Source: Saprospiraceae bacterium
GTDB lineage: Bacteria; Bacteroidota; Bacteroidia; Chitinophagales; Saprospiraceae
Length of the DNA stretch: 32,143 nucleotides
Direction of reading: 5' to 3'
Assembly: GCA_020630735.1 (NCBI GenBank)
Contig: JAHDIP010000045.1
Span: 1 to 32,143, forward strand
Part shown: positions 26,077 through 32,143 of the stretch, in pieces
Numbering within the stretch: the first letter of the stretch is position 1
Layout of the letters: the number at the start of each line of letters is the position of its first letter
Position numbers and translations under genes: made by a program
The notes under the pieces: generated by a model
Seen by the model: only the letters and a program-made list of their open reading frames with translations
Told to the model about the DNA's origin: nothing
The model's database searches: none

Positions 26077-26577
26077 ATGGCATCCAAAAATCTATTATAT
26101 ATCACCCTACTTTTTGTAGTTAGTCTGAGTAGTTGCTATTCATTTAAGGGCATTACAATACCCGTAACGGTCAATACCTTTTATGTCAATTTGTTTGATA
26201 ATGATGCTCAAAATGTTGTTCCAAACTTGAGTTTAGATTTTACTGAAAAGTTGAAGGATAAAATACGTTCAGAGTCACGTTTAGATGAGAGTAATACCGA
26301 TCCAGACATTGAGTTTAAAGGAACTATTACACAGTATAGAGTAAGTTCTGAAGCACCAACTACTGGCGAAACCACTGCATTTAACCGATTAACTATAACC
26401 ATTGCGGTAGAGTATATCAATAATCAGGATGAAGAAGATAATTGGAAACAAAACTTCTCCTTTTTTAATGATTTCCCGAGTTCACAAAATTTACTCTCTG
26501 TTCAAGATGAATTAATTGAAAATATAAATGATCAATTAGTAGAAGATATTTTTAATAAAGCATTTACTAATTGGTAA
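26077..26577 (+). CDS. lptE: LptE-family lipoprotein (LPS assembly)
   Basis: A 166-residue lipoprotein with lipidated Cys20 in SLSSCYSFKG. After GITIPVTVNTFYVNLFDN comes DFTEKLKDKIRSESRLDE and a beta-rich core, which matches LptE (LPS-assembly lipoprotein) of Bacteroidota. LptE plugs the LptD barrel and helps insert LPS into the outer leaflet. Family similarity is low in general and the call leans on the CYSF/KG start, the length and the position after the sigma-54 activator. I see no LptD gene in the window. Confidence 0.85.
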   Translation: MASKNLLYITLLFVVSLSSCYSFKGITIPVTVNTFYVNLFDNDAQNVVPNLSLDFTEKLKDKIRSESRLDESNTDPDIEFKGTITQYRVSSEAPTTGETTAFNRLTITIAVEYINNQDEEDNWKQNFSFFNDFPSSQNLLSVQDELIENINDQLVEDIFNKAFTNW

Positions 26578-26646
26578 AGATTATTTCGTACAACTTTCGA
26601 TAATATGTAAGAGATTTATATATTTTTAGTATATTAGCCTTTCAAT

Positions 26647-28158
26647 ATGGATGCAAAATCCTTCACATATTACATCAAACAGCCTGGAACTCTTTATCGG
26701 GTGTCTTATCAAGATTTGCTAAACTTGGTTGGACAATATCCTTATTGTCAAAACTTACGCTATCTATTAGTCAAAAAAAGTCAGTTTGATGAACACAAGG
26801 ATTTTCAAAAGAACCTCCAATTAGCGGCTACCTTTAGTGTAGATCGTAGCTATTTTTATAAACAAATCAAAAAAAGAAATTACGAAGCCACAAGTTCGGA
26901 TGATTTCCTCGAAGAGGATAAACTTGAACTCAAAAACATCAGCCACTTAAATCTCGACCCTTTAGAAAAAAAAATAGTACTCGACACTAATCCAAATTCT
27001 ATAGAACCCACACTTGATTCCACTCCAATCGAAGAAAAAGATAAGGTCTCTTTAGAGCCTCATTCTATTAGTGAAGAACCGTTAAATAATGAAACTGTGC
27101 GATCGACAGATAATGAAGTAATGCCTACACCTGATGAGGGAAATATTGATAATCTTGACAAACTTTTAACTAAAAAAGAGGTAAAAGATAAAGCTGTATC
27201 TATCAATGATTTACTCAAACAAAAAAAGGAAGAAAAAAAAGGCAAAAAAGAACCTAAGGATTCTATCAGTGGTCTATTAAAGGAGGAAGTAGTCGAAGAA
27301 GAGGTAACAGATAAAACGCTAACCGAAGCCGACCCAATAGTGGAAGTTGTAGAAATAGAAAAAGAAGCATTAACAACGGAACAACTTGATAAAGAGGCAG
27401 ATGATTTTTTTATTCTACTAGACGATAATGCAGTAATAAATAGCTCCGAATCAGTTAAATCAGAAGAGTCTAATGATCTAAATTTAATTGATGAATTAGA
27501 CGAATTCATACATCCAAAGAACGAGCAAAATACCAAAACACCTCTTGAAAGACTTACCGAAAGTGATCAATCATTAGATACTGCAAAAGAAAAAATTCCC
27601 TTTGAAGTAACCAATGAAGATGATAAGACGGAAGAATCGGTGCCTAAACCCAAATCTTCATTTAATAGCTGGTATGATAATTACAAAGCTTCTCAAATGG
27701 AAATCACTGATTTAGGAGTAGATAAACCTGCTTCTGAAACAAAGGACGATAAGATATCAAAAGTAGAAAAAATAATTATTGATACGGATCAAAACGAAGT
27801 GAAAGACAAAGAAGTGAAAGAAAAAAAGGCATCAAAAGAGAAGAAGAAAAAGAAGAAAAAAAACAAAGTCAAAACAGATAAAGTCATTCGTAAAGTAATA
27901 AAAGCGAAGGCTGCTAAAAAGAATAAAAAGTCTAAAGATGAAACGCCTAAAGTAAAAGGAAAGAAAAAAAGAATCAGACTAATTGCTCAAAAAAGCTTGA
28001 CAGAAAACTATGATATTGCTACAGAAACATTAGCAAAACTACACGTGGTACAAGGCAATAACGAAATTGCTATTAAGATGTATCAACAATTAATGCTCAT
28101 CAACCCAGAAAAAAGCGATTTCTACGAGGAAGAAATTAAGAAACTAGGAGATCAATAA
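26647..28158 (+). CDS. TPR-like protein with long charged, lysine-rich linker
   Basis: A 503-residue protein without signal peptide. Its N-terminus (about 15-90; LLNLVGQYPYCQNLRYLLVKKS, LAATFSVDRSYFYKQI) resembles a TPR-like fold seen in many Bacteroidota hypothetical proteins. A long middle (about 100-400) is low complexity and strongly charged, first acidic, then very basic with runs such as KEKKKKKKKNK. The C-terminus (about 445-503; TETLAKLHVVQGNNEIAIKMYQQLMLINPEKSDFYEE) is a single clear TPR motif. The conserved position between lptE and secG hints at an envelope or export link. The function is unknown. The coding sequence contains poly-A runs of 7 to 8 bases, possible sites of slippage. 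Confidence 0.85.
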   Translation: MDAKSFTYYIKQPGTLYRVSYQDLLNLVGQYPYCQNLRYLLVKKSQFDEHKDFQKNLQLAATFSVDRSYFYKQIKKRNYEATSSDDFLEEDKLELKNISHLNLDPLEKKIVLDTNPNSIEPTLDSTPIEEKDKVSLEPHSISEEPLNNETVRSTDNEVMPTPDEGNIDNLDKLLTKKEVKDKAVSINDLLKQKKEEKKGKKEPKDSISGLLKEEVVEEEVTDKTLTEADPIVEVVEIEKEALTTEQLDKEADDFFILLDDNAVINSSESVKSEESNDLNLIDELDEFIHPKNEQNTKTPLERLTESDQSLDTAKEKIPFEVTNEDDKTEESVPKPKSSFNSWYDNYKASQMEITDLGVDKPASETKDDKISKVEKIIIDTDQNEVKDKEVKEKKASKEKKKKKKKNKVKTDKVIRKVIKAKAAKKNKKSKDETPKVKGKKKRIRLIAQKSLTENYDIATETLAKLHVVQGNNEIAIKMYQQLMLINPEKSDFYEEEIKKLGDQ

Positions 28159-28261
28159 ACTTACCGTTTGTCGAAAGAGGGTACACCTCTATCTAAATAT
28201 ATTGTCATTTTCCATAAATACATTGTACTTGTTGTTTTTAACCACTTCAACAAAAAATGCT

Positions 28262-28489
28262 ATGATGTTATTAGGAACAACTTTTTTCATTGCCATGATC
28301 TCTATTCTTTTGATTGGCGCTATATTAATCCAAAGTCCCAAAGGCAGCAAAATCGATTCAACACTTGTTGGCGGAAAGACTACACAAACGCTGGGTGTTG
28401 CAAGATCTTCAAATTTCATCCAAAAACTAACATGGGGTTTAGCAATTGCATTATATTTGCTTTGTATAATCTCCACATTATCAATGTGA
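28262..28489 (+). CDS. secG: SecG-like preprotein translocase subunit, divergent copy
   Basis: A 75-residue two-helix protein. Helix 1 is at about 6-25, with ILIQSPKGSKIDSTLVGG, then ARSSNFIQKLTWGLAIALYLLCIIS forms helix 2. The match to SecG is clear: a glycine-rich loop after IQxPKG and the FIxKLTWGLAI pattern. SecG assists the SecYE channel in protein export. It is shorter than the second copy because it lacks a C-terminal tail (ends at STLSM). I chose the ATG at 28262; a TTG start 60 bases upstream is possible. It may be an old duplicate under weak constraint. Confidence 0.85.
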   Translation: MMLLGTTFFIAMISILLIGAILIQSPKGSKIDSTLVGGKTTQTLGVARSSNFIQKLTWGLAIALYLLCIISTLSM

Positions 28490-28524
28490 TAGGGTAGTTG
28501 TTGGTAAATGCGTGTAAAAAGAAG

Positions 28525-28556
28525 TTTGATTTTTGCGAAAAAAGCACGTTATTTGC
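28525..28556 (+). promoter_or_regulatory. secG: Weak candidate promoter for the second secG
   Basis: TTTG (28525-28528) is followed after 20 bases by TTATTTGC, one base off TAnnTTTG at the first position. It could supply independent expression of the second copy. Confidence 0.25.
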
Positions 28557-28588
28557 AGTGTAAAAGTAAAAACTCAAAAAATTAGAAT

Positions 28589-28852
28589 ATGGCTTTAGCA
28601 GGAATGACTGTACTTATTGCGCTGATTTGTGTCCTTTTGATGGGCGCTGTTTTAATCCAAAACCCAAAGGGTGGAGGTTTAGATTCTACTTTTGGTGGCG
28701 CAGGTGCTAACCAAATGTTAGGTGCAGCAAGATCAACAGATTTTATCGAAAAATTGACTTGGGGCTTAGCAATAGCTTTATACGCTCTTTGTGTATTAGC
28801 GACGTTCTTAGTAGGATCAGGTTCTACTGGAGAGCAATTATTGTCTCAATAG
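28589..28852 (+). CDS. secG: SecG preprotein translocase subunit
   Basis: An 87-residue two-helix membrane protein. Helix 1 is at about 4-23, then the loop VLIQNPKGGGLDSTFGGAG and helix 2 FIEKLTWGLAIALYALCVLA. A soluble tail (GSGSTGEQLLSQ) follows, which the first copy lacks. It is the more standard SecG of the two and probably the principal subunit. It belongs to the Sec translocase at the inner membrane. It closes the lptE gene run, and a strong terminator follows 18 bases after the stop. Confidence 0.93.
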   Translation: MALAGMTVLIALICVLLMGAVLIQNPKGGGLDSTFGGAGANQMLGAARSTDFIEKLTWGLAIALYALCVLATFLVGSGSTGEQLLSQ

Positions 28853-28870
28853 TCTGATTGATTATACATT

Positions 28871-28905
28871 CAAAAAGCCTAGTAGCACTGCTGCTAGGCT
28901 TTTTG
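28871..28905 (+). terminator. Long palindromic terminator after secG
   Basis: CAAAAAGCCTAG pairs with CTAGGCTTTTTG, and the inner AGCA pairs with TGCT after a single T/G mismatch. It is followed by TGTTTG. A strong intrinsic terminator. Confidence 0.88.
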
Positions 28906-29061
28906 TGTTTGTTCTATTCTCACCTTACTAGTTGACCAACCCATTAATTCTGTATTTGATCAAAAATGCAGAAACTAATTCCTTTCTACATCCTACAAAT
29001 TAACCATCACATTACAAATGGCAAAAGCTATTCTCTCCATATTATAAAAATAATAGCCTCA

Positions 29062-29089
29062 GGCAACCCTTTTGAAAGATTCTCCGTGT
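29062..29089 (+). promoter_or_regulatory. Possible ECF-type promoter upstream of the sigma factor gene
   Basis: GGCAACCC (29062-29069) followed after about 16 bases by CCGTGTT resembles the -35 (AAC) and -10 (CGT) elements of ECF sigma factors, as would fit self-activation. AGGAGG follows at 29091-29096, 30 bases before the start codon, so it cannot serve as a normal ribosome site here. Confidence 0.35.
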
Positions 29090-29126
29090 TAGGAGGTATA
29101 GATCAATAATTAGTATCTTAGAATTT

Positions 29127-29681
29127 ATGACAGAGAACGAATTACATCAATTAGTTTTGGCTTGTCGAAAAATGGATGCCCCAAGTCAAAAAAAGATTTA
29201 CCGACATTTCTATAATTACGGAATGACGGTCTGTTCTCGATATGCCAGTACAACAGAAGAAGCTAGAGAAATATTGAATGATGGTTTTGTAAAAGTTTTC
29301 ACAAAAATTGACAAATATTCTGCTAATCGTTCTTTCAAAGCCTGGATAAATAAAATACTCGTTAATACATCGATTGATCACTACCGAAAAAAGAAATCCG
29401 AACCGAAGACTATTGATTTGATTCATGCCCAATACGTAGAGACTTCCGCATCAGCCATCGAAATGCTTAGCGCAAAAGATTTATTAAAGATGGTTCAACG
29501 CTTGCCACCTTCTTATCGGATAGTATTTAGCTTGCATGCTGTAGAAGGTTTTACACATGTAGAGATTGCCAAAAAGTTAGGAATTAGTGAAGGAACATCT
29601 AAATCAAATTTAGCTAAAGCTAGAGTGAAACTAAAAGCAATGCTTCATTCTTCTAATGAGAAAAGAAATTACTATGGATAA
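29127..29681 (+). CDS. ECF-type RNA polymerase sigma factor
   Basis: A 184-residue sigma-70 family factor with only regions 2 and 4. Region 2 (about 20-90) includes EEAREILNDGFVKVFTKIDKY and the RSFKAWINKILVNTSIDHYRKKK -10 recognition helix. Region 4 (about 110-170) includes LPPSYRIVFSLHAVEGFTHVEIAKKLGISEGTSKSNLAKARVKL, an intact helix-turn-helix. It would direct RNA polymerase to a small regulon, often envelope or stress genes. The gene for a likely anti-sigma protein begins inside its last codons. Confidence 0.95.
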   Translation: MTENELHQLVLACRKMDAPSQKKIYRHFYNYGMTVCSRYASTTEEAREILNDGFVKVFTKIDKYSANRSFKAWINKILVNTSIDHYRKKKSEPKTIDLIHAQYVETSASAIEMLSAKDLLKMVQRLPPSYRIVFSLHAVEGFTHVEIAKKLGISEGTSKSNLAKARVKLKAMLHSSNEKRNYYG

Positions 29682-31053
29682 TAAGGAGTTTGATAAATTA
29701 TTTTCTGATAAACTCAACGAGACACAGTCTTTCGATTTTGATGAGTCGGGTTGGAATGAAGTTGCTGAGCAAATTCGTCCTGAGCAATCGAAAAAAAGAC
29801 CATTTCCATGGTTTTGGTTGTTCGCCTTTGCTTTATTATCATTAGGAGGAGTATGCGCATATTTGATGTACAGTTTGCATACAGCACACAATACTATTAA
29901 CAGCATAGAAGAAAAACTTTCTTTAAGAGAAAATACTAAAGAAGATAATAGCATCGAAAAAACGACTCTAGTACTTTATGATACCATTTATAAGACCGTA
30001 ATTATAGAAGAACAACAAATTAGCAATAAGTATTCAGAACATAAATCATCAAACAATAACCAGAATAAACGATTACTAACGTCTTCTGGATTTACACAGT
30101 ACTACCAAAATGCATTCAATTCGATACAGCGAATAGTAATACCAAGTAATACAATTTTTAAATCTCTTGAATCACAAGCACAAACACAAAAGGGGGCGAA
30201 TGCCATTGAGGAAAGAAATGAAGAAATAAAAAATATTAATCCAAGTGTAGCATCAGCTTTAACAAATACATACAAGTATCGTTTTGCAATGCCTATGCAA
30301 AAAATTGATCCCTTGTCTTTGACTTATTTGAAGACAACAATTAAAGATCCTATATTTTATTTTGATAGTCCAAAGAACATCATTAAGAAAAAAATAAGAG
30401 AACCATTTATTGATAAATTTTCGATAGGTCTGTTAGCAGGAGTGGCGCAAGTCAAGAACAACTTTGATATAAATGATCTCAACATCATTAAAAAAAGTAG
30501 TTGGAATGCTGGGTTACGACTAGCGTATCAATTTACAGATCATATCAATGTGTGGTCATCCATTAGCTATATGCAACAGAATTATCAAGAAACTGAGTTG
30601 GACAGTTTAAGTAGAGCCCCAGATGTTTATTATCCGTCATCATTTAATGAAATAGATCGACTTGAATTGATAAACGAAGCAATGCAAGTTCGTCTTGGAC
30701 TTAATTATAGATTTTTGCATACCAATAGGTGGCGAACCTATATTGGGTTATCAACAGAACTTGAGTACTTAATAAGACAAAATAGTACTGTTTATTATAC
30801 TGCTTCATATTCGCCAACTTTATTAAATATTTCTCAGGTTATCAAAACAGGGCTGAATGAACAATCGCCAATGGTCAACACAATTATACCAACTGCTGGC
30901 TTTGAGTTTGATATTACACCAAAACTAACATGGCGATGCGAAGCATGGTTCAAGCAAGAATTAAAAACAAATACCAATCACTTTTCTCAACCATTTGGTA
31001 TACAAACAGGAATATCTTACAACTTTTCAACAAAATATAAAGCTATGTACTAA
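29674..31053 (+). CDS. Anti-sigma-like protein fused to an outer-membrane barrel-like domain
   Basis: A 459-residue protein. The N-terminus MDNKEFDKLFSDKL then DFDESGWNEVAEQIRPEQ matches the cytoplasmic part of Bacteroidota anti-sigma proteins. One membrane helix follows (about 44-64 in this numbering, WFWLFAFALLSLGGVCAYLM), then a periplasmic Ser/Asn/Gln-rich linker of about 200 residues. The C-terminus (about 265-459) alternates aromatic and polar residues as in beta-barrels: FSIGLLAGV, SWNAGLRLAYQF, INVWSSISYM, TYIGLSTELEY, FGIQTGISYNF. I use the ATG at 29674 because MDNKEFDKLF is the usual family start and it overlaps the sigma gene by 8 bases; the ATG at 29656 adds six residues. It probably holds the sigma factor and reads an outer-membrane or periplasmic signal; that is inference. 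Confidence 0.82.
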   Translation: MDNKEFDKLFSDKLNETQSFDFDESGWNEVAEQIRPEQSKKRPFPWFWLFAFALLSLGGVCAYLMYSLHTAHNTINSIEEKLSLRENTKEDNSIEKTTLVLYDTIYKTVIIEEQQISNKYSEHKSSNNNQNKRLLTSSGFTQYYQNAFNSIQRIVIPSNTIFKSLESQAQTQKGANAIEERNEEIKNINPSVASALTNTYKYRFAMPMQKIDPLSLTYLKTTIKDPIFYFDSPKNIIKKKIREPFIDKFSIGLLAGVAQVKNNFDINDLNIIKKSSWNAGLRLAYQFTDHINVWSSISYMQQNYQETELDSLSRAPDVYYPSSFNEIDRLELINEAMQVRLGLNYRFLHTNRWRTYIGLSTELEYLIRQNSTVYYTASYSPTLLNISQVIKTGLNEQSPMVNTIIPTAGFEFDITPKLTWRCEAWFKQELKTNTNHFSQPFGIQTGISYNFSTKYKAMY

Positions 31054-31062
31054 AACATTCTT

Positions 31063-31372
31063 TAGAGCATGTTTAAAAATTTCAATTGGTGGAATACGAA
31101 TAATCAAAATCATTGACTATAAATATACAGAAACCGAAGTGGTTTTCGGATTGTCAAACGATTAAAGCTACTGATAATCAATCAAATGCTACTGACGATG
31201 ATCCTAAAACCGAATACCGGTAGGTATAGTTTATGCTTCCTCCTTTTCAAGGATTTATGAACCTGAGGTCGGCATGAAAATTTCATTTAGCCCGCTAAAT
31301 TCAATTTTAATCCCTTACTCAGAACCAAAAATCGTTGAAAATTAGTTCGCAAAATCTTTAAACAGACTCTTA
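31063..31372. repeat. Possible miniature inverted-repeat element
   Basis: The left end TTTAGAGCATGTTTAAAAAT resembles the complement of the right end, which reads TTAAGAGTCTGTTTAAAGAT on the minus strand (about 16 of 20 positions agree). The 310-base body has no gene and holds repeat copy B. No clear target-site duplication is seen, so the call is tentative. Confidence 0.35.
31118..31229 (-). repeat. Copy B of a dispersed intergenic repeat, the longest
   Basis: On the minus strand it reads TACCGGTATTCGG, GGATCATCGTCAGTAGC, GATTATCAGTAGCTTTAATC and GTTTGACAATCCGAAAAC, then CACTTCGGTTTC. The middle holds two tandem variants of a unit of about 22 bases (GATcATcgTCAGTAGC and GATTATCAGTAGC). The sequence CCGAA-AACCAC-TTCGG could form a hairpin. 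Confidence 0.65.
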
Positions 31373-31396
31373 ATTTTTTCAACAAAAAGAACAAGT

Positions 31397-32143
31397 ATGA
31401 AAAATGTAATTATTATCTGCTTACTACTCGTAAGCATGGCTTCTTATGCCCAAAATCTAAAGCTTAATTTTATTACAAGTGCTGAATACACGTATTCTAA
31501 GTATTCATATGACAGTGGTTTTATAGCCGAAAATAAAGGACAATCAATAGACTTAGGATATTCGACAGTCTTACAGTTAGAATATTCTTTCACAAACAAA
31601 GTAGCCCTTTATACAGGTCTTGGTTATCGTCAAATGAATTTTAAACCAAATCTAGTTTTAGGAAGTGCTTATGGGATTGTCGAAGATCCAACAGGAACTT
31701 TAAGTGATATTTTTTACCCCTATTTAGCGGAGCATTCGTTTGAGACAATAACGATCCCCCTTTTTATTAAATTTTATGCACTTCAGTCAGGAAAGGTTAA
31801 TCCTTTTATCGCTTTGGGCTTTGACACCAATATTCGATACACTGAAGTAGAAATGTACAAGTCATTATATGAGGATTTTAGACCGATAACTATTCCTGAA
31901 AACGGGGCAATATCTATAACCGAGAAAGGCTTTTCTTATTTTGGTACGAGCTTTAAAGTAGAGCTAGGAATGTCAATAGAGTTGACTAAAAAGATCAATT
32001 TTTTAATTAATACTCAGATTAGCTTATTAGAGTTTAGAAATGCAAACGAAAAGTTTAAGAATAATGATACCTATGTGTACGAAGATACCTTTTTACCCAC
32101 TAGTCAATTTGTAGGTGGTGCAGGACTTCAATATGAATTTTAA
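31397..32143 (+). CDS. Outer-membrane beta-barrel protein
   Basis: A 248-residue exported protein. Residues 1-18 are a signal peptide (MKNVIIICLLLVSMASYAQ) cut before Gln19. The mature part alternates as a small beta-barrel: TSAEYTYSKYS, TVLQLEYSFTNKVALYTGLGY, SFETITIPLFIKFYA, KVNPFIALGFD, FGTSFKVELGMSIELTKKI, NFLINTQISLL and a C-terminal FVGGAGLQYEF ending in Phe, as expected for a barrel recognised by the Bam machinery. It belongs to the PorT/OmpA-beta-barrel-like group common in Bacteroidota. It follows the anti-sigma-barrel gene by 343 bases and is a plausible target of the ECF sigma factor, which is inference. The stop codon is the last codon of the window. Confidence 0.88.
   Translation: MKNVIIICLLLVSMASYAQNLKLNFITSAEYTYSKYSYDSGFIAENKGQSIDLGYSTVLQLEYSFTNKVALYTGLGYRQMNFKPNLVLGSAYGIVEDPTGTLSDIFYPYLAEHSFETITIPLFIKFYALQSGKVNPFIALGFDTNIRYTEVEMYKSLYEDFRPITIPENGAISITEKGFSYFGTSFKVELGMSIELTKKINFLINTQISLLEFRNANEKFKNNDTYVYEDTFLPTSQFVGGAGLQYEF

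Larger units (their letters stand above)
31054..31396. other. 343-base intergenic region with repeat copy B and a possible miniature element
   Basis: No gene is visible. A 110-base repeat copy (31118-31229) sits inside a stretch with inverted ends (31063-31083 and 31352-31372). The rest is AT-rich with no recognised signal. Confidence 0.5.

Noticed and set aside
27060-27536. A 158-codon minus-strand frame inside the lysine-rich protein gene
   Set aside because: It is a serine-rich shadow of the acidic/lysine-rich codons on the other strand, with no start context or neighbour support.
1-32143. tRNA, rRNA, CRISPR or phage genes
   Set aside because: No cloverleaf-like sequence, rRNA-like stretch, regularly spaced repeat array or phage structural gene was seen on either strand by eye; a tRNAscan and CRISPR search were not run.

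Overview
The window looks like an AT-rich chromosomal segment from a free-living, probably aerobic member of the Bacteroidota, most likely near the Saprospiria. The grounds are a type IX secretion (T9SS) C-terminal sorting domain, Bacteroidota-type promoters (TTTG / TAnnTTTG) with few Shine-Dalgarno sequences, lipoproteins with short leaders, LptE, DUF3810 and DUF4349 proteins, and an ECF sigma / anti-sigma / beta-barrel cluster. No rRNA, tRNA, CRISPR array, phage or complete insertion sequence was seen. The assignment rests on gene content read by eye, not on a database search.

Layout. 1-3300: two divergent secreted proteins, a PA-domain protein cut by the window edge and a T9SS cargo protein with Asp-box repeats that ends at a strong terminator. 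3595-8532: a small membrane protein converges on a five-gene minus-strand cluster (msrB, VOC protein, acyl-CoA dehydrogenase, D-serine dehydratase-like PLP enzyme, metallo-beta-lactamase-fold hydrolase). 8708-9598: a divergent 3-hydroxyacyl-CoA dehydrogenase, which with the acyl-CoA dehydrogenase suggests acyl-CoA oxidation. 9752-11583: two overlapping, related RlaP/YcgL-type nucleotidyltransferases. 11648-19367: a minus-strand block with a DUF2804 protein, an Asp-box lipoprotein, two tandem MscS-type channels, an Hsp15-like S4 protein, PPK2, a DUF58 protein, thioredoxin and a thioredoxin-like lipoprotein. 19602-21647: a DUF3810 membrane metallopeptidase-like protein and a nitrilase, closed by a terminator shared with a convergent DUF4349 lipoprotein.

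22684-28905 is a plus-strand run behind a very clear promoter: miaB, a sigma-54 activator, a thioredoxin-fold lipoprotein, lptE, a lysine-rich TPR-like protein and two secG genes. It joins tRNA modification, regulation, LPS transport and protein export. 29127-32143: an ECF sigma factor, an overlapping protein with an anti-sigma-like N-terminus, one membrane helix and a beta-barrel-like C-terminus, and a separate outer-membrane barrel protein.

The most unusual signals are a degenerate intergenic repeat family with five copies, one of them inside a possible miniature transposable element at about 31063-31372, the overlapping nucleotidyltransferase pair, the twin secG genes, and the sigma factor / anti-sigma-barrel fusion with a possible self-recognised promoter. 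I did not find a clear new multi-gene defence or biosynthetic system.
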